Shown here in pieces: positions 1 to 8,747 of a stretch of DNA of 64,000 nt. Within the stretch, counting starts at the first letter, position 1, and every line of letters starts with the position of its first letter. The stretch covers positions 123,727 to 187,726 of the forward strand of contig JABZFM010000004.1 of assembly GCA_014237465.1 (NCBI GenBank). Reading direction: 5' to 3'. Origin of the DNA: Desulfobacteraceae bacterium (GTDB lineage Bacteria; Desulfobacterota; Desulfobacteria; Desulfobacterales; Desulfosalsimonadaceae). The position numbers and the translations under genes were made by a program. The notes under the pieces were generated by a model. The model saw only the letters and a list, made by a program, of their open reading frames with translations. It did not search any database and had not been told where the DNA came from.

Positions 1-10
1 TTTTCAATTT

Positions 11-119
11 TGAGGTCTTCATAAAAAGTCGAAGTTTTAGAAAATAGCATTTTTAACGTATTGAATTTTTTGATGGCAAAAGTCAGTAAACAGCTATTTT
101 TTGACTTTTTAAGAATCCA
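11..119. repeat. imperfect inverted-repeat element
   Basis: Arms of the type TTC-A/T-TAAAAAGTC at about 18-30 and GACTTTTTAAGAA at about 103-115 face each other, with a second matched stretch (AAAATAGC / GCTATTTT) inside. The AAAAAGTC...GACTTTTT ends resemble those of the element at 45183-45360. It lies just downstream of the stop of the synthetase gene. It is read as a short non-coding palindromic repeat, possibly also acting as a transcript end. Confidence 0.5.
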
Positions 120-126
120 TCAAACC

Positions 127-2274
127 TTATTTGAGAACAATTAACGCATCGACAGCAAAAGGCGCCGCATCATTAATGACAATCGGATTAACATCAATTT
201 CCTTTATTTCATCGTGAATCAGGGGCAGTTTACTTAAGGTCGATAAAACACTTGCCAATGCTTTTACATTAACAGCCGGCATTCCCCGGTATTCGGAGAG
301 AATTTTTTTACAGTAGATATCATTTATCATTTCTTCTGATTCCATATCACCTATCGGGGCCACACGGTACGATACATCATTCATCGCCTCGGCAAAGATC
401 CCGCCCACTCCGAATGCCACGCAATGACCGAACTGTTCATCAAATGTTATGCCGGAAAGGAACTCCCGCCGGCCCTTGATCATTTTCCCGATCAAAACCG
501 GCACCGGCCGACCGGCGGATTTCTGTAGGGCATGATAAGCGTTTATTACACTTTCAGGATCAGAAATATTTAAATAAACCAGTCCCCGTTCTGTTTTATG
601 CATGATCAATGGATCACATGCCTTCACAACGACCGGGAATCCGATTTTTTGAGCCGCTTCCAAGGAATCATCCACGTTATTGCATAATATTTCTTCCGGA
701 ATGGGGATACCATATGATGCAAGAAGTCTTTTGGCCGCATATTCATCCAAAGTGCTCTGATTATTATCCGCCGCCTGTTTCAATAGTTGCCGTGCTGTGT
801 CGTTGGGTGTCAATTCTATGGGTGGCTGATACGATTTTCTGTCACAAATTGTCTTATACTTTACCAGGGCTGAAATGGCATAGGCGGCTTTTTCCGGGGA
901 ATCGAATACTGGAATATCGTTATCTTCATACTCTTTGGTATACTGATCTGATCGGTCAAAAAACGAAGAAACCGTCATAGGAATGTTATTTTTAAACGGC
1001 ACCTGGACAGAATCCGTCAGGTCCTTTGATGCCCCTTTTATCATATCCTCAAGCGTTACTCCCGGCATGAGCTCGGAAAGATGGGGAAAGACTGCTGCAA
1101 GAAATCCGGTGGACATGGCACCGTGCAGAACAATACCGTCGACCTCCCCGCTTTTCATCACCAGGGCCGGAATTGTCTCTGTCATCACTTTCATGTCCAA
1201 AGCAAATGTGATATCCACCGGATTGCCGCAGGGTGCATGGGTCGGAATCAACGGCTTGATTTTATTCTGGAGTTCTTTAGAAAATGCCGGCATTTCACAT
1301 CCGTTCGCGTCACAGGTATCGGCAATGGCTGACCCCGGCCCCCCGGAATTAGTGATAATACCAATTCGGTTACCTTTAATCTTCGGCTGAGTGGCCAATG
1401 TCCATCCGATGCCGTACAGATCTTCCACAGAGTAAACCCGGATAATACCGGCTTGCTTGAAAAGACCGTCATAGAGGTAGTCATTTCCGGCCATTGCGCC
1501 GGTATGGCTAAGACCAGCCCGACCCCCGGCTTCAGATCCCCCGATATACTGGGCAATCACCGGTTTGTGCGGCGTGATCTTCCTGGCAGCATGCAAAAAA
1601 CGATTCACATCGCGAATACTCTCGATATACATAGCAATTGCAGATGTCTGGTCATCTTCGCCAAGATATTCCAACACATCGATTATATTAATATCCGCTT
1701 CATTGCCGACACTGACCGCTTTGCTGAACCGAATGCCGCGCTTTTTAAGGTAATCAATCGTCTGAGCCACATACGTACCACTTTGAGAAATCAGGCCCAG
1801 TTTGCCGGGTTTGCCGACAATCGGAGAAACCGAAGTGTTTAACGAGATATCGCGGTTGACAATCCCCATGCAGTTCGGACCCACAAAACGGATTCCGTAT
1901 TTTTGGGCCAGCCCTTTTAGCTGTTCTTCCAGTTTCATGCCTTCTTCACCGGCTTCTTTAAATCCTGCGGTAATGACAATGGCATATTTTGTTCCGATTT
2001 TTCCAAATGCTTCAAACACCGGCAGCAGATGCTGAGAGGGAATGACCAACATTGCCAGATCCGGGGCTTCCGGAAGATCAAGGGGCGACTTAAACGCCGG
2101 GTGCCCCAGTACAGTTTTTTCCGTTGGGTGGACCGGGTAAAATTTTCCCTTAAAACCGTCTTTTAAAATACTTAAGGCGTGCATGGTCCCCATTTTCATG
2201 GGATTATTACTGGCGCCGACAATGGCGATGGATTTGGGATTCATCAGTGAACGAAAGAAGGATTCAGACATCAT
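127..2274 (-). CDS. acyl-CoA synthetase (ADP-forming), fused alpha/beta
   Basis: Predicted to make an acyl-CoA from a carboxylic acid, CoA and ATP, or the reverse with ATP formation, in the cytoplasm. The 715-aa chain has an N-terminal CoA-binding Rossmann domain (SIAIVGASNNPMKMG near residue 15), two succinyl-CoA-ligase-like domains with the SHTGAMAG motif whose His is the phosphorylated residue in this family, and a C-terminal ATP-grasp domain starting near residue 500 (LLASYGIPIPEE). This is the fused layout of acetate-CoA ligase (ADP-forming)-like proteins, and length is typical. AGGAG precedes two adjacent ATGs (2274 or 2271). The acid used cannot be read from sequence. It diverges from the DUF362 gene across a TetR-like palindrome. 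Confidence 0.9.
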   Translation of the reverse strand: MMSESFFRSLMNPKSIAIVGASNNPMKMGTMHALSILKDGFKGKFYPVHPTEKTVLGHPAFKSPLDLPEAPDLAMLVIPSQHLLPVFEAFGKIGTKYAIVITAGFKEAGEEGMKLEEQLKGLAQKYGIRFVGPNCMGIVNRDISLNTSVSPIVGKPGKLGLISQSGTYVAQTIDYLKKRGIRFSKAVSVGNEADINIIDVLEYLGEDDQTSAIAMYIESIRDVNRFLHAARKITPHKPVIAQYIGGSEAGGRAGLSHTGAMAGNDYLYDGLFKQAGIIRVYSVEDLYGIGWTLATQPKIKGNRIGIITNSGGPGSAIADTCDANGCEMPAFSKELQNKIKPLIPTHAPCGNPVDITFALDMKVMTETIPALVMKSGEVDGIVLHGAMSTGFLAAVFPHLSELMPGVTLEDMIKGASKDLTDSVQVPFKNNIPMTVSSFFDRSDQYTKEYEDNDIPVFDSPEKAAYAISALVKYKTICDRKSYQPPIELTPNDTARQLLKQAADNNQSTLDEYAAKRLLASYGIPIPEEILCNNVDDSLEAAQKIGFPVVVKACDPLIMHKTERGLVYLNISDPESVINAYHALQKSAGRPVPVLIGKMIKGRREFLSGITFDEQFGHCVAFGVGGIFAEAMNDVSYRVAPIGDMESEEMINDIYCKKILSEYRGMPAVNVKALASVLSTLSKLPLIHDEIKEIDVNPIVINDAAPFAVDALIVLK

Positions 2275-2353
2275 ATATCTCCTGTAGCAAGAATGAACAG
2301 TAAAACGAAAAAAACAGGTTAGCAGGGAAAAGAAAGGGTTGCAATAAAAAATC

Positions 2354-2365
2354 GAACGATCGTTC
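2354..2365. promoter_or_regulatory. 12-bp palindrome, TetR-type operator candidate
   Basis: GAACGATCGTTC is a perfect palindrome lying in the 225-bp divergent space between the synthetase (start 2274) and the DUF362 gene (start 2500). Such GAACG-N2-CGTTC palindromes are typical of TetR-family regulators of fatty-acid and CoA metabolism. No regulator gene is adjacent, so the assignment is inference. Confidence 0.5.
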
Positions 2366-2499
2366 TTTTTCTACCATCCCCGGCAACACGCAGAATCATA
2401 CTCAAAAATTTTCCATGATCAAATGATGGATTTTAACTGCAAATCTTGATATAAAATTTTTTTGAATCAAATAAACAAATGACACACAAGGAGAAAATT

Positions 2500-3795
2500 A
2501 TGTCAGCAACAGTATCCATCGTCAAATATGCATCCAGTCCTGATTCTTTAAAAAAAAGCATTGAATTATGTGACGGTTTTAAAAACCTCACCCCATCCGA
2601 CCGTGTGATGATCAAGCCCAACCTGGTGGCCTGGGATGACCAGTTTTCCATTGCACCGTTCGGCGTTTATACCACAACCCGCCTGGTGGAAGATTTAATC
2701 ATCTGCTTAAAAGATTTTGGCTGCAACAACATCACCATCGGCGAAGGGTCGGTCCAGTTAAAAAAAGACATGGGAACCTTTGCCGCATTTGAAGGATTGG
2801 GATACAAAACCCTTGAAAAAAAATACGGCATTAATTTGGTCGATTTTAATGAAAGCAAGGCCGAAGAATTCACATACCACGGCGACAACAAACTGTTTAT
2901 TGCCAAAGAAGCAGTGGAAAACGATTATTTCATCAACTTTCCGGTTTTAAAAACCCACGGCCAGACCAGAATTTCACTGGGATTCAAAAACCTTAAAGGA
3001 TGTTTGAAATTAAAATCCAAACGGAACTGCCATAACCCGGAATCCGGGCTGGAATTTTCCTTTTCCCATATTGCGGATTTTGTAAAACCTTCATTAACAA
3101 TCATTGACGGAATTTTCGCCCTTGAAAAAGGCGCACTGCATTATGGAAAGGCATATCGAAAAGATGTGGTCATTGCGTCACGGGACATACTGGCTGCTGA
3201 TCTGATCGGCGCTCAGACCATTGGTTACGCCGGTAAAGATATTGATCATTTTAAATATTTTGCAAAACGTCACAACAAATCTTTGGCAATTGACGATTAT
3301 GATATCAAAGGTGAAAACATAAATGACCACATCCAACCGTTAAAATGGGACTGGACCTGGACCAAAGACAATACCGGTCCGGCTATTTTTGAAAAACTGG
3401 GCGTCACCGGTGTAGCGCTGCCCAAATATGACGACACGCTTTGCTCCGGATGTTCTCCCATTGCCAATTTAAGCAACATCTTGGTGCTTTCCGCGTTTAA
3501 AGGACAACCCCTTCCCCATGTGGAAATTTTAAACGGGAAAAAAATGCAGGGCCGGCCCGGGTATGATAAAACCGTGCTGCTTGGCAACTGCATGATCAAA
3601 GCCAATAAAGACAACGAAAATATAAACGAAGCAGTTAAGGTCAAAGGCTGTCCGCCATCTGAAAATGATGTGGTTGAAGCCATGAAAGATGTCGGTCTGG
3701 ATGTGAATGTTCTGGCGTATCACGGTTACATGAAGCAGCAGAGCGAAAAATATAACGGCAAGGAAGGATATGCGCCGGAATTCTTTTCCGCATAA
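2500..3795 (+). CDS. DUF362 domain-containing protein
   Basis: A 431-aa protein of the DUF362 family, whose biochemical role is not established; members often sit with iron-sulfur or anaerobic CoA-metabolism proteins. Characteristic stretches are MIKPNLVAW near residue 35, INFPVLKTHGQTRISLGFKNLKG near 145, and a C-terminal cysteine region (LCSGCS, LLGNC, KGCPP). The start at 2500 is chosen because AAGGAG at 2488-2493 lies 6 nt upstream. An in-frame ATG at 2479 would place this ribosome-binding site inside the gene. It ends base-to-base against the convergent transporter gene. It may share the palindrome at 2354 with the synthetase. Confidence 0.85.
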   Translation: MSATVSIVKYASSPDSLKKSIELCDGFKNLTPSDRVMIKPNLVAWDDQFSIAPFGVYTTTRLVEDLIICLKDFGCNNITIGEGSVQLKKDMGTFAAFEGLGYKTLEKKYGINLVDFNESKAEEFTYHGDNKLFIAKEAVENDYFINFPVLKTHGQTRISLGFKNLKGCLKLKSKRNCHNPESGLEFSFSHIADFVKPSLTIIDGIFALEKGALHYGKAYRKDVVIASRDILAADLIGAQTIGYAGKDIDHFKYFAKRHNKSLAIDDYDIKGENINDHIQPLKWDWTWTKDNTGPAIFEKLGVTGVALPKYDDTLCSGCSPIANLSNILVLSAFKGQPLPHVEILNGKKMQGRPGYDKTVLLGNCMIKANKDNENINEAVKVKGCPPSENDVVEAMKDVGLDVNVLAYHGYMKQQSEKYNGKEGYAPEFFSA

Positions 3796-5040
3796 TCATG
3801 GATTTAAAATCCCCACCACCGCGCCGGTCATGCAGGTGGCAATGGTACCGGCAATAACTGAGCGGACGCCCAGACGGACAATATCGTCCCGCCGTTCCGG
3901 GGCAATACCACCGAGTCCGCCGATCATGATCCCGAGACTTCCGGGGTTGGCAAACCCGCATAACGCGTAGGACATGATCAGCAGACTCTTGGGGCTTAAG
4001 GATCCTTCCGGCAGGTGCCGCATATCCAGATACGCGATAAATTCATTTAAAATAGTTTTGGTCCCCATTAAAGAGCCGGCCGTGTGGGCTTCCTGCCAGG
4101 AAACCCCCATCAGCCAGACAACCGGCGACATGGCCCACCCGAATATCCGCTGAAGTGTGATTGGTTCGTTATTAATATAAGGGAACAGCGCCATCATAAG
4201 ATTCACCAGATGCACCAGCGCAACGAGAACGATGATCATGGCGATGATATTTAACAGCAATTCAAGCCCCTGGGTCGTTCCCCGGGTGATGGCATCTACT
4301 GTACTGGTGGAAGATTCCGCGGCTGTCAGCTCCCCTGAAGTCGGTTTTCCGGTTTCCGGTATCATGATCTTTGACACCACAATGGCGGCCGGCACACTGA
4401 TGATTGATGCCGTCAGGATATGACCGATGACATTGGGGATAACCGACTCCAGAATGCTGGCATACAACACCATGACGGTTCCGGCGATGGTCGCCATACC
4501 GCTGGTCATCAAAGTGAACAGTTCACTTTTGGTCATCTGTTTAACATACGGCCGGATCAGCAAAGGGGCCTCCACCATGCCGACAAAAATATTCGCAGAC
4601 ACTCCCAGTCCCTCGGCCCCGCCGAGTTTCATGGATTTTTCCAAAACCCGGGAAAACCCTTTAACAATCTTCGGCAGAATCCCCCAGTAAAAAAGGACTG
4701 CCGACAATGCGCTAATGACAAGGACCAGGGGTAACGCCTGAAACGCGAGGATAAAAGTGGCATGTGGGAATTTGACATCATAGGGGGCATCCCCGCCGCC
4801 GATAAACCCAAACACAAAAGACGTACCGGCACTGGTGGATTCCTGAATCGCGATGACGGCACGGTTTAAATAAATAAACCCATGGGTCACAAACGGAAAT
4901 TTTAAAAAACAAACCCCCAGCAGCAGTTGAATGATCATCCCGACCATAACAATTCGCACCGGAAACCGCCGTTTGTTCTCACTGAAACACCAGGCAATGA
5001 GTACGAACATAACAAACCCAAAAGCGCTCTGCACATTCAT
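3796..5040 (-). CDS. CNT-family nucleoside transporter
   Basis: Predicted inner-membrane, cation-coupled nucleoside permease of the concentrative (NupC-like) family. The 414-aa sequence is hydrophobic throughout. It carries the family segments GLGVSANIFVGMVEAPLLI (about residues 145-165) and ELFTLMTSGMATIAGTVMVLYA, and a late LCGFANPGSLGIMIGGLGG block. Length is normal for bacterial CNT proteins. Its start overlaps the crotonase stop by 4 nt (5037-5040), so the two are probably translationally coupled. The pairing of a nucleoside carrier with a crotonase is unusual. Substrate is not predictable. Confidence 0.87.
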   Translation of the reverse strand: MNVQSAFGFVMFVLIAWCFSENKRRFPVRIVMVGMIIQLLLGVCFLKFPFVTHGFIYLNRAVIAIQESTSAGTSFVFGFIGGGDAPYDVKFPHATFILAFQALPLVLVISALSAVLFYWGILPKIVKGFSRVLEKSMKLGGAEGLGVSANIFVGMVEAPLLIRPYVKQMTKSELFTLMTSGMATIAGTVMVLYASILESVIPNVIGHILTASIISVPAAIVVSKIMIPETGKPTSGELTAAESSTSTVDAITRGTTQGLELLLNIIAMIIVLVALVHLVNLMMALFPYINNEPITLQRIFGWAMSPVVWLMGVSWQEAHTAGSLMGTKTILNEFIAYLDMRHLPEGSLSPKSLLIMSYALCGFANPGSLGIMIGGLGGIAPERRDDIVRLGVRSVIAGTIATCMTGAVVGILNP

Positions 5041-5831
5041 TTTTTGAATTCACCTTTTTCTTCAAATGATCCATGCCGGCCCTGCCCTTTATTGAATCGA
5101 TCAAGGCCGTCAATTAGTTCCGAGCTGTTGATTGAGTTCACACCATGCTTATATTCATTAATAAGGGCATCATCAATAGACATTGAGAATTGCTCATACG
5201 CACTTAACCGGTCGTTTCTCATGCAAGTCTGGGGAAACCGGGACAATTGTTTTGCCAGTTTTTCAGCCTCCTGCCGGCTGGTTCCGTCTTCCACCACCCG
5301 GTTGGCCAGTCCTATGGACAACGCTTCATCCGAATGGACCGACCGTCCCGTGAGGATTAGATCAAGGGCACGGCTTAACCCGATCAAGCGCGGGAGGCGA
5401 ATGGTACCGCCATCAATAAGGGGAACCCCCCACCTGCGGCAGAAAACGCCGAACACCGCGCTTTTTTCCACGATTCTAAGATCACAGAATAAAGCCAGTT
5501 CCAGACCGCCGGCCACCGCATAACCGGATACCGCCGCAATAACTGGTTTGCTCAAACACATTCTGGAAGGCCCCAGGGGGGCGTCTCCTGTTTCTTCAAA
5601 CCGGTGGACCCTTTTGGGATCGGAAATGGCCTTTAAGTCCGCCCCGGCACAAAAATTACCCCCTGCCCCATAAAGAACCGCCACATCCGAATCATCATCT
5701 GCTTCAAATGTCCTGAACGCATCGGCCAGCTGATCTGCGCACGGCCTGTCAATGGCATTCCGTACTTCCGGACGGTTGATAATAATGGTAAAAATCCGGT
5801 CCTGTTTTTCAATTTCAATGGCCAAGCACAT
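5037..5831 (-). CDS. crotonase-superfamily protein (enoyl-CoA hydratase-like)
   Basis: A 264-aa crotonase fold with the oxyanion-hole motif (GGNFCAGADLKAI, about residues 56-68) and the second motif GYAVAGGLELALFCDLRI (about 105-122). The Glu in GGLEL corresponds to one catalytic Glu of crotonase. The position of the second catalytic Glu (usually FGQPE) reads FGVFC here, so classic hydratase chemistry is doubtful, and isomerase, lyase or hydrolase activity is possible. This FGVFCRRWGVPLIDGG variant is a recognisable crotonase subgroup. It is first in a two-gene unit with the nucleoside transporter. The ribosome-binding site is weak. Confidence 0.82.
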   Translation of the reverse strand: MCLAIEIEKQDRIFTIIINRPEVRNAIDRPCADQLADAFRTFEADDDSDVAVLYGAGGNFCAGADLKAISDPKRVHRFEETGDAPLGPSRMCLSKPVIAAVSGYAVAGGLELALFCDLRIVEKSAVFGVFCRRWGVPLIDGGTIRLPRLIGLSRALDLILTGRSVHSDEALSIGLANRVVEDGTSRQEAEKLAKQLSRFPQTCMRNDRLSAYEQFSMSIDDALINEYKHGVNSINSSELIDGLDRFNKGQGRHGSFEEKGEFKK

Positions 5832-5947
5832 AGTTTTTTAACATCCGGCTAAACAGACTCTTGTAAAATATTTTTTACTATACTACATACAAATCATTAA
5901 ATTTTCAATGCATTCTATAATCCGCCATAAGGGAAAGGATATGACTA

Positions 5948-6646
5948 ATGGGCAGCAACATCCCCGATGTAGGTGACATGGCACCGGACTTTAAGGTACT
6001 CACCGCCAGCGAGGAACACTTCCAGCTCAAGGCCGCTTTAAAAAACGGTCACAATGTCATGGTGATTTTTTTCCGTGGCCACTGGTGACCCTTCTGTATT
6101 CGCCAGTTGGCTGAAATCAAAAAACAGTATGCCGATATTATAAAATATAAAACACGGGCCTATGCGTTGTCTGTTGATCCACCAAAGCAGTCCCGGGCGG
6201 TTGCGTCTGAAATGATGCTGCCGTTTGACCTGCTCTGTGATGTGAAAAAAACCGTCATCCGATTATACGATCTGGTCAACCCGTTTGAACACGGTGGAAT
6301 CGCGCGACCGGCCATATTTATCATCAATCCAGGTGGAAAAATCTGCTACCGATCCATTGATGGCACAGCCCACAGGGTCGACCTGACCCATGTCTTAAAT
6401 TTCTTAAAAGCCCATTATGACAACCCGGATTTGACGAACACGGAGCCGGTTGACAAAAAATGGATCATCCCATCATGGAAAACTACCCGGCAAATCTTGA
6501 AAAACATGATGCTCAGGGGCAACCTGGCGGACTGGAAACACTATGGAATGTTTCCAGTCAGTCCCATCATTATTCCGTTGAAAAAACTGAAACGGAAACT
6601 GGGTGAAAAAGGCAAATCAAACGATCAGGCCGACTCCGGTCTTTGA
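5948..6646 (+). CDS. peroxiredoxin-like selenoprotein (in-frame TGA = Sec)
   Basis: Reading from ATG 5948 (AAAGGA 9 nt upstream) gives 46 residues of a peroxiredoxin/thioredoxin-fold N-terminus ending FFRGHW. Then comes TGA at 6086-6088, then PFCIRQL in the same frame, and the fold continues to 6646 (232 codons with Sec47). Homologues carry RG-x-WCPFC here, so the TGA replaces the first, peroxidatic-type Cys and gives a U-x-x-C pair (Sec47, Cys50). A SECIS-like hairpin with bulged U follows at 6099-6115. The last 75 residues are an extension with basic segments. Likely a cytoplasmic thiol peroxidase or oxidoreductase. The 3' end overlaps the convergent methyltransferase by 22 nt. An annotation without Sec would truncate or miss it. 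Confidence 0.85.
6099..6115 (+). promoter_or_regulatory. bacterial SECIS-like hairpin
   Basis: Ten nt after the in-frame TGA, TTCGCC (6099-6104) pairs with GGC-T-GAA (6109-6115), leaving a 4-nt AGTT loop and a bulged T at 6112. Distance, a GU in the apical loop and a bulged U match what is known of the minimal E. coli SECIS bound by SelB. This supports selenocysteine insertion. It was folded by eye only. Confidence 0.65.
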
Positions 6647-7497
6647 AACACCCCAAAAACAGTCCGGATCCGGTCGCCGCTTAGATTACGAAACACATTT
6701 CCGGATTTTTCAGCAGCTGTTTTGCCCATCAACAGGGAAATCCCCGGCCGCAGCCCCTTCCTTCCCGAACAACCGCCTCCGGGCATCTGAGTGGATTCTG
6801 CCCTTGACCTGGCAATACCTTGAAACCATTTAACAGAAACGTGAGAGACATCGACCCATTGCAGTTCCTTAAATCCCGTTCCTTTTAAACTCCGGCGAAG
6901 CTCATCCGGGCTTAACAAAAAACTCATGGACGCATCACCGGCCCAGGGTACGGGAAAATATGGCGGCAAATTGGTCCCTGCGCAAATCTCATAGAGTACG
7001 AATAGCCCACCGGGTTTCAGGATGCGTAAAACACTGTCAAACAGCCTTGTTTTGTCTTCAATATTCATAATGGTATGCAGCGTCCATGCCGCATCAAACG
7101 ACTGATCATTAAACACAAGTGCTGTCATGTCGCCCTGCTGAAAATCGACCATATGCGACAAGCCGGTACGTTCTGTCAGCATGGCAGCCGCCTGGCAGTA
7201 CTCTTCCACCAGATCAATACCCGTGACCACACACCCGAATTCCGCTGCCAGCACTCGGGCCGGGCCACCGACACCGCATCCGAGATCAAGAACCCGCATT
7301 CCCTTTTGTAAATCCGCCAGCTGTGCCAGTTCTCTTGTGGCCTCCCGTCCCCGGATATGAAATTCATCCATCGATTCGGTGTCCGTGTAATCTTTGATCT
7401 TGCGGCCGGTACTGTTAAATGCTTTCCTGATATTGGCCTCAAGATCCGCCTGTCGGTAATGGTCCCTGATTGCGGTTTCATTGGTTTTTGTTTTCAT
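6625..7497 (-). CDS. class I SAM-dependent methyltransferase
   Basis: A 290-aa cytoplasmic methyltransferase. Motif I is VLDLGCGVGGPARVLA (about residues 69-84), followed by VTGIDLVEEY, an acidic post-I loop, and LRILKPGGLFVLYE, all typical of the UbiE/glycine-sarcosine-dimethylglycine methyltransferase branch. The C-terminal 60 residues are less conserved and rich in Arg/Gly. The substrate is not predictable. The gene stands alone, converging on the selenoprotein gene with a 22-nt overlap of the two 3' ends. Confidence 0.85.
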   Translation of the reverse strand: MKTKTNETAIRDHYRQADLEANIRKAFNSTGRKIKDYTDTESMDEFHIRGREATRELAQLADLQKGMRVLDLGCGVGGPARVLAAEFGCVVTGIDLVEEYCQAAAMLTERTGLSHMVDFQQGDMTALVFNDQSFDAAWTLHTIMNIEDKTRLFDSVLRILKPGGLFVLYEICAGTNLPPYFPVPWAGDASMSFLLSPDELRRSLKGTGFKELQWVDVSHVSVKWFQGIARSRAESTQMPGGGCSGRKGLRPGISLLMGKTAAEKSGNVFRNLSGDRIRTVFGVFQRPESA

Positions 7498-7730
7498 ACC
7501 AACACTCTAATCTGTTTTGGAATCAATTACAACGTACAACCTGCACAGATGGCTTTAAAGTCATCAATTTATGAAATTTACCCCTCCTGCCTGATTCAAA
7601 TATATGCATCAAAAATTTTCAACTGACATTTGCGCTGTCCGGTTTTCTTAAAAAAATTCAGGAGTGCTGACTGTTAAAATAAGCGGTTATGGATTTTCAA
7701 TGTGAAAAATCTCACCTGATAATTTTTAAT

Positions 7731-7744
7731 TAACGTAAACGTTA
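7731..7744. promoter_or_regulatory. 14-bp palindrome upstream of metal transporter
   Basis: TAACGT-AA-ACGTTA lies 100 bp before the metal-binding protein gene in a 346-bp intergenic stretch (7498-7843) that otherwise shows only AT-rich sequence. Position and symmetry suggest a metal-responsive repressor site (Fur/Zur-like or other). It does not exactly match a consensus I know. Confidence 0.4.
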
Positions 7745-7843
7745 TTTTATGATACAGATATTCTTTGATTTAAAAGGCAAAACTGTTTAATTTGTTAAAA
7801 TAAAGAAAAGTTCAATCCGGATTATCAACAAGGAGCAGTCGTA

Positions 7844-8743
7844 ATGGAACGGCGGTTCAACATATATTTAACCATCATCTTTATATTAACCGTGTGCTGG
7901 CAAAACAGTGCATCGGCAGATTCAAAAATAAACGTCTTTGTCAGCATTCTGCCGCAGAAATACTTTGTGGAATCAATCGGCGGGGAATTTATTGAAACAA
8001 CGGTTATTGTTCATCCTGACCAAAGCCCGGCAGACTATGAACCTTCCCCTTCCCAGATGATAATGATGTCAAAAGCAGATATTTATTTTGCTGTCGGGGT
8101 TGCCTTTGAAACCACATGGCTGAAAAAATTTTCCAGCATCAATCCCGGTATGAAGGTCGTTCACACAGATGCGGGAATTGAAAAACGACCGATTGTCCGC
8201 CATGAAAACCATGAGCTTAACCATCATGAACACGAACAACATCATCACCATGGGCCGATGGATCCCCATATCTGGCTTTCTCCGCCGCTGGTGAAAATTC
8301 AGGCCGAACATATTAAAAACGGCCTGATTTCAATTGACCCGACCAGACGTAAAATTTATGAAAAAAACTATTCACAGTTCATCGCCCAAATAGAGAGTTT
8401 GGACAAAGAATTAAAAACCCTGTTTTCTGAAAACACCCGGGCAAAAAAATTTCTGGTATTTCATCCGTCATGGGGATATTTTGCCGATGCCTATGGCCTG
8501 ACACAAATATCCATCGAAATTGAAGGGAAAACCCCCAAGGCCCGTGAAGTAAAAAATCTGATTGAATTTGCCAGGCAGCACCATATTGAACTTATTTTTA
8601 TACAGCCCCAGTTTTCTACAAAACATGCAGAAATTATTGCTAATGAAATCAACGGACAGGTTGTCTTTGCGGACCCTTTGGCTAAAAACTGGTATAATAA
8701 TATCCAGGCTGTGGCGTTATCCATCAAACAGGCATTAAAATAA
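7844..8743 (+). CDS. zinc/manganese ABC transporter substrate-binding protein (ZnuA-like)
   Basis: Periplasmic metal-binding component of an ABC importer (cluster A-I solute-binding family). A signal peptide covers about residues 1-25 (ending NSASA-DSK). The mature part starts with VFVSILPQKYFVESIGG. It contains a His-rich loop (about residues 120-136, ten or so His) typical of zinc rather than manganese binders, plus candidate ligand motifs HPDQSPADYEPSP, DPHIWLSP, FHPSWGYFADAYG and FADPL. AAGGAG lies 8 nt before the start. It is first of three tightly spaced genes with the ATPase and permease. Confidence 0.9.
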   Translation: MERRFNIYLTIIFILTVCWQNSASADSKINVFVSILPQKYFVESIGGEFIETTVIVHPDQSPADYEPSPSQMIMMSKADIYFAVGVAFETTWLKKFSSINPGMKVVHTDAGIEKRPIVRHENHELNHHEHEQHHHHGPMDPHIWLSPPLVKIQAEHIKNGLISIDPTRRKIYEKNYSQFIAQIESLDKELKTLFSENTRAKKFLVFHPSWGYFADAYGLTQISIEIEGKTPKAREVKNLIEFARQHHIELIFIQPQFSTKHAEIIANEINGQVVFADPLAKNWYNNIQAVALSIKQALK

Positions 8744-8747
8744 AAAT

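Noticed and set aside
609..1842. Plus-strand ORFs inside the acyl-CoA synthetase gene
   Set aside because: They are antisense frames of a clear 715-codon gene with strong family motifs; no independent coding evidence.
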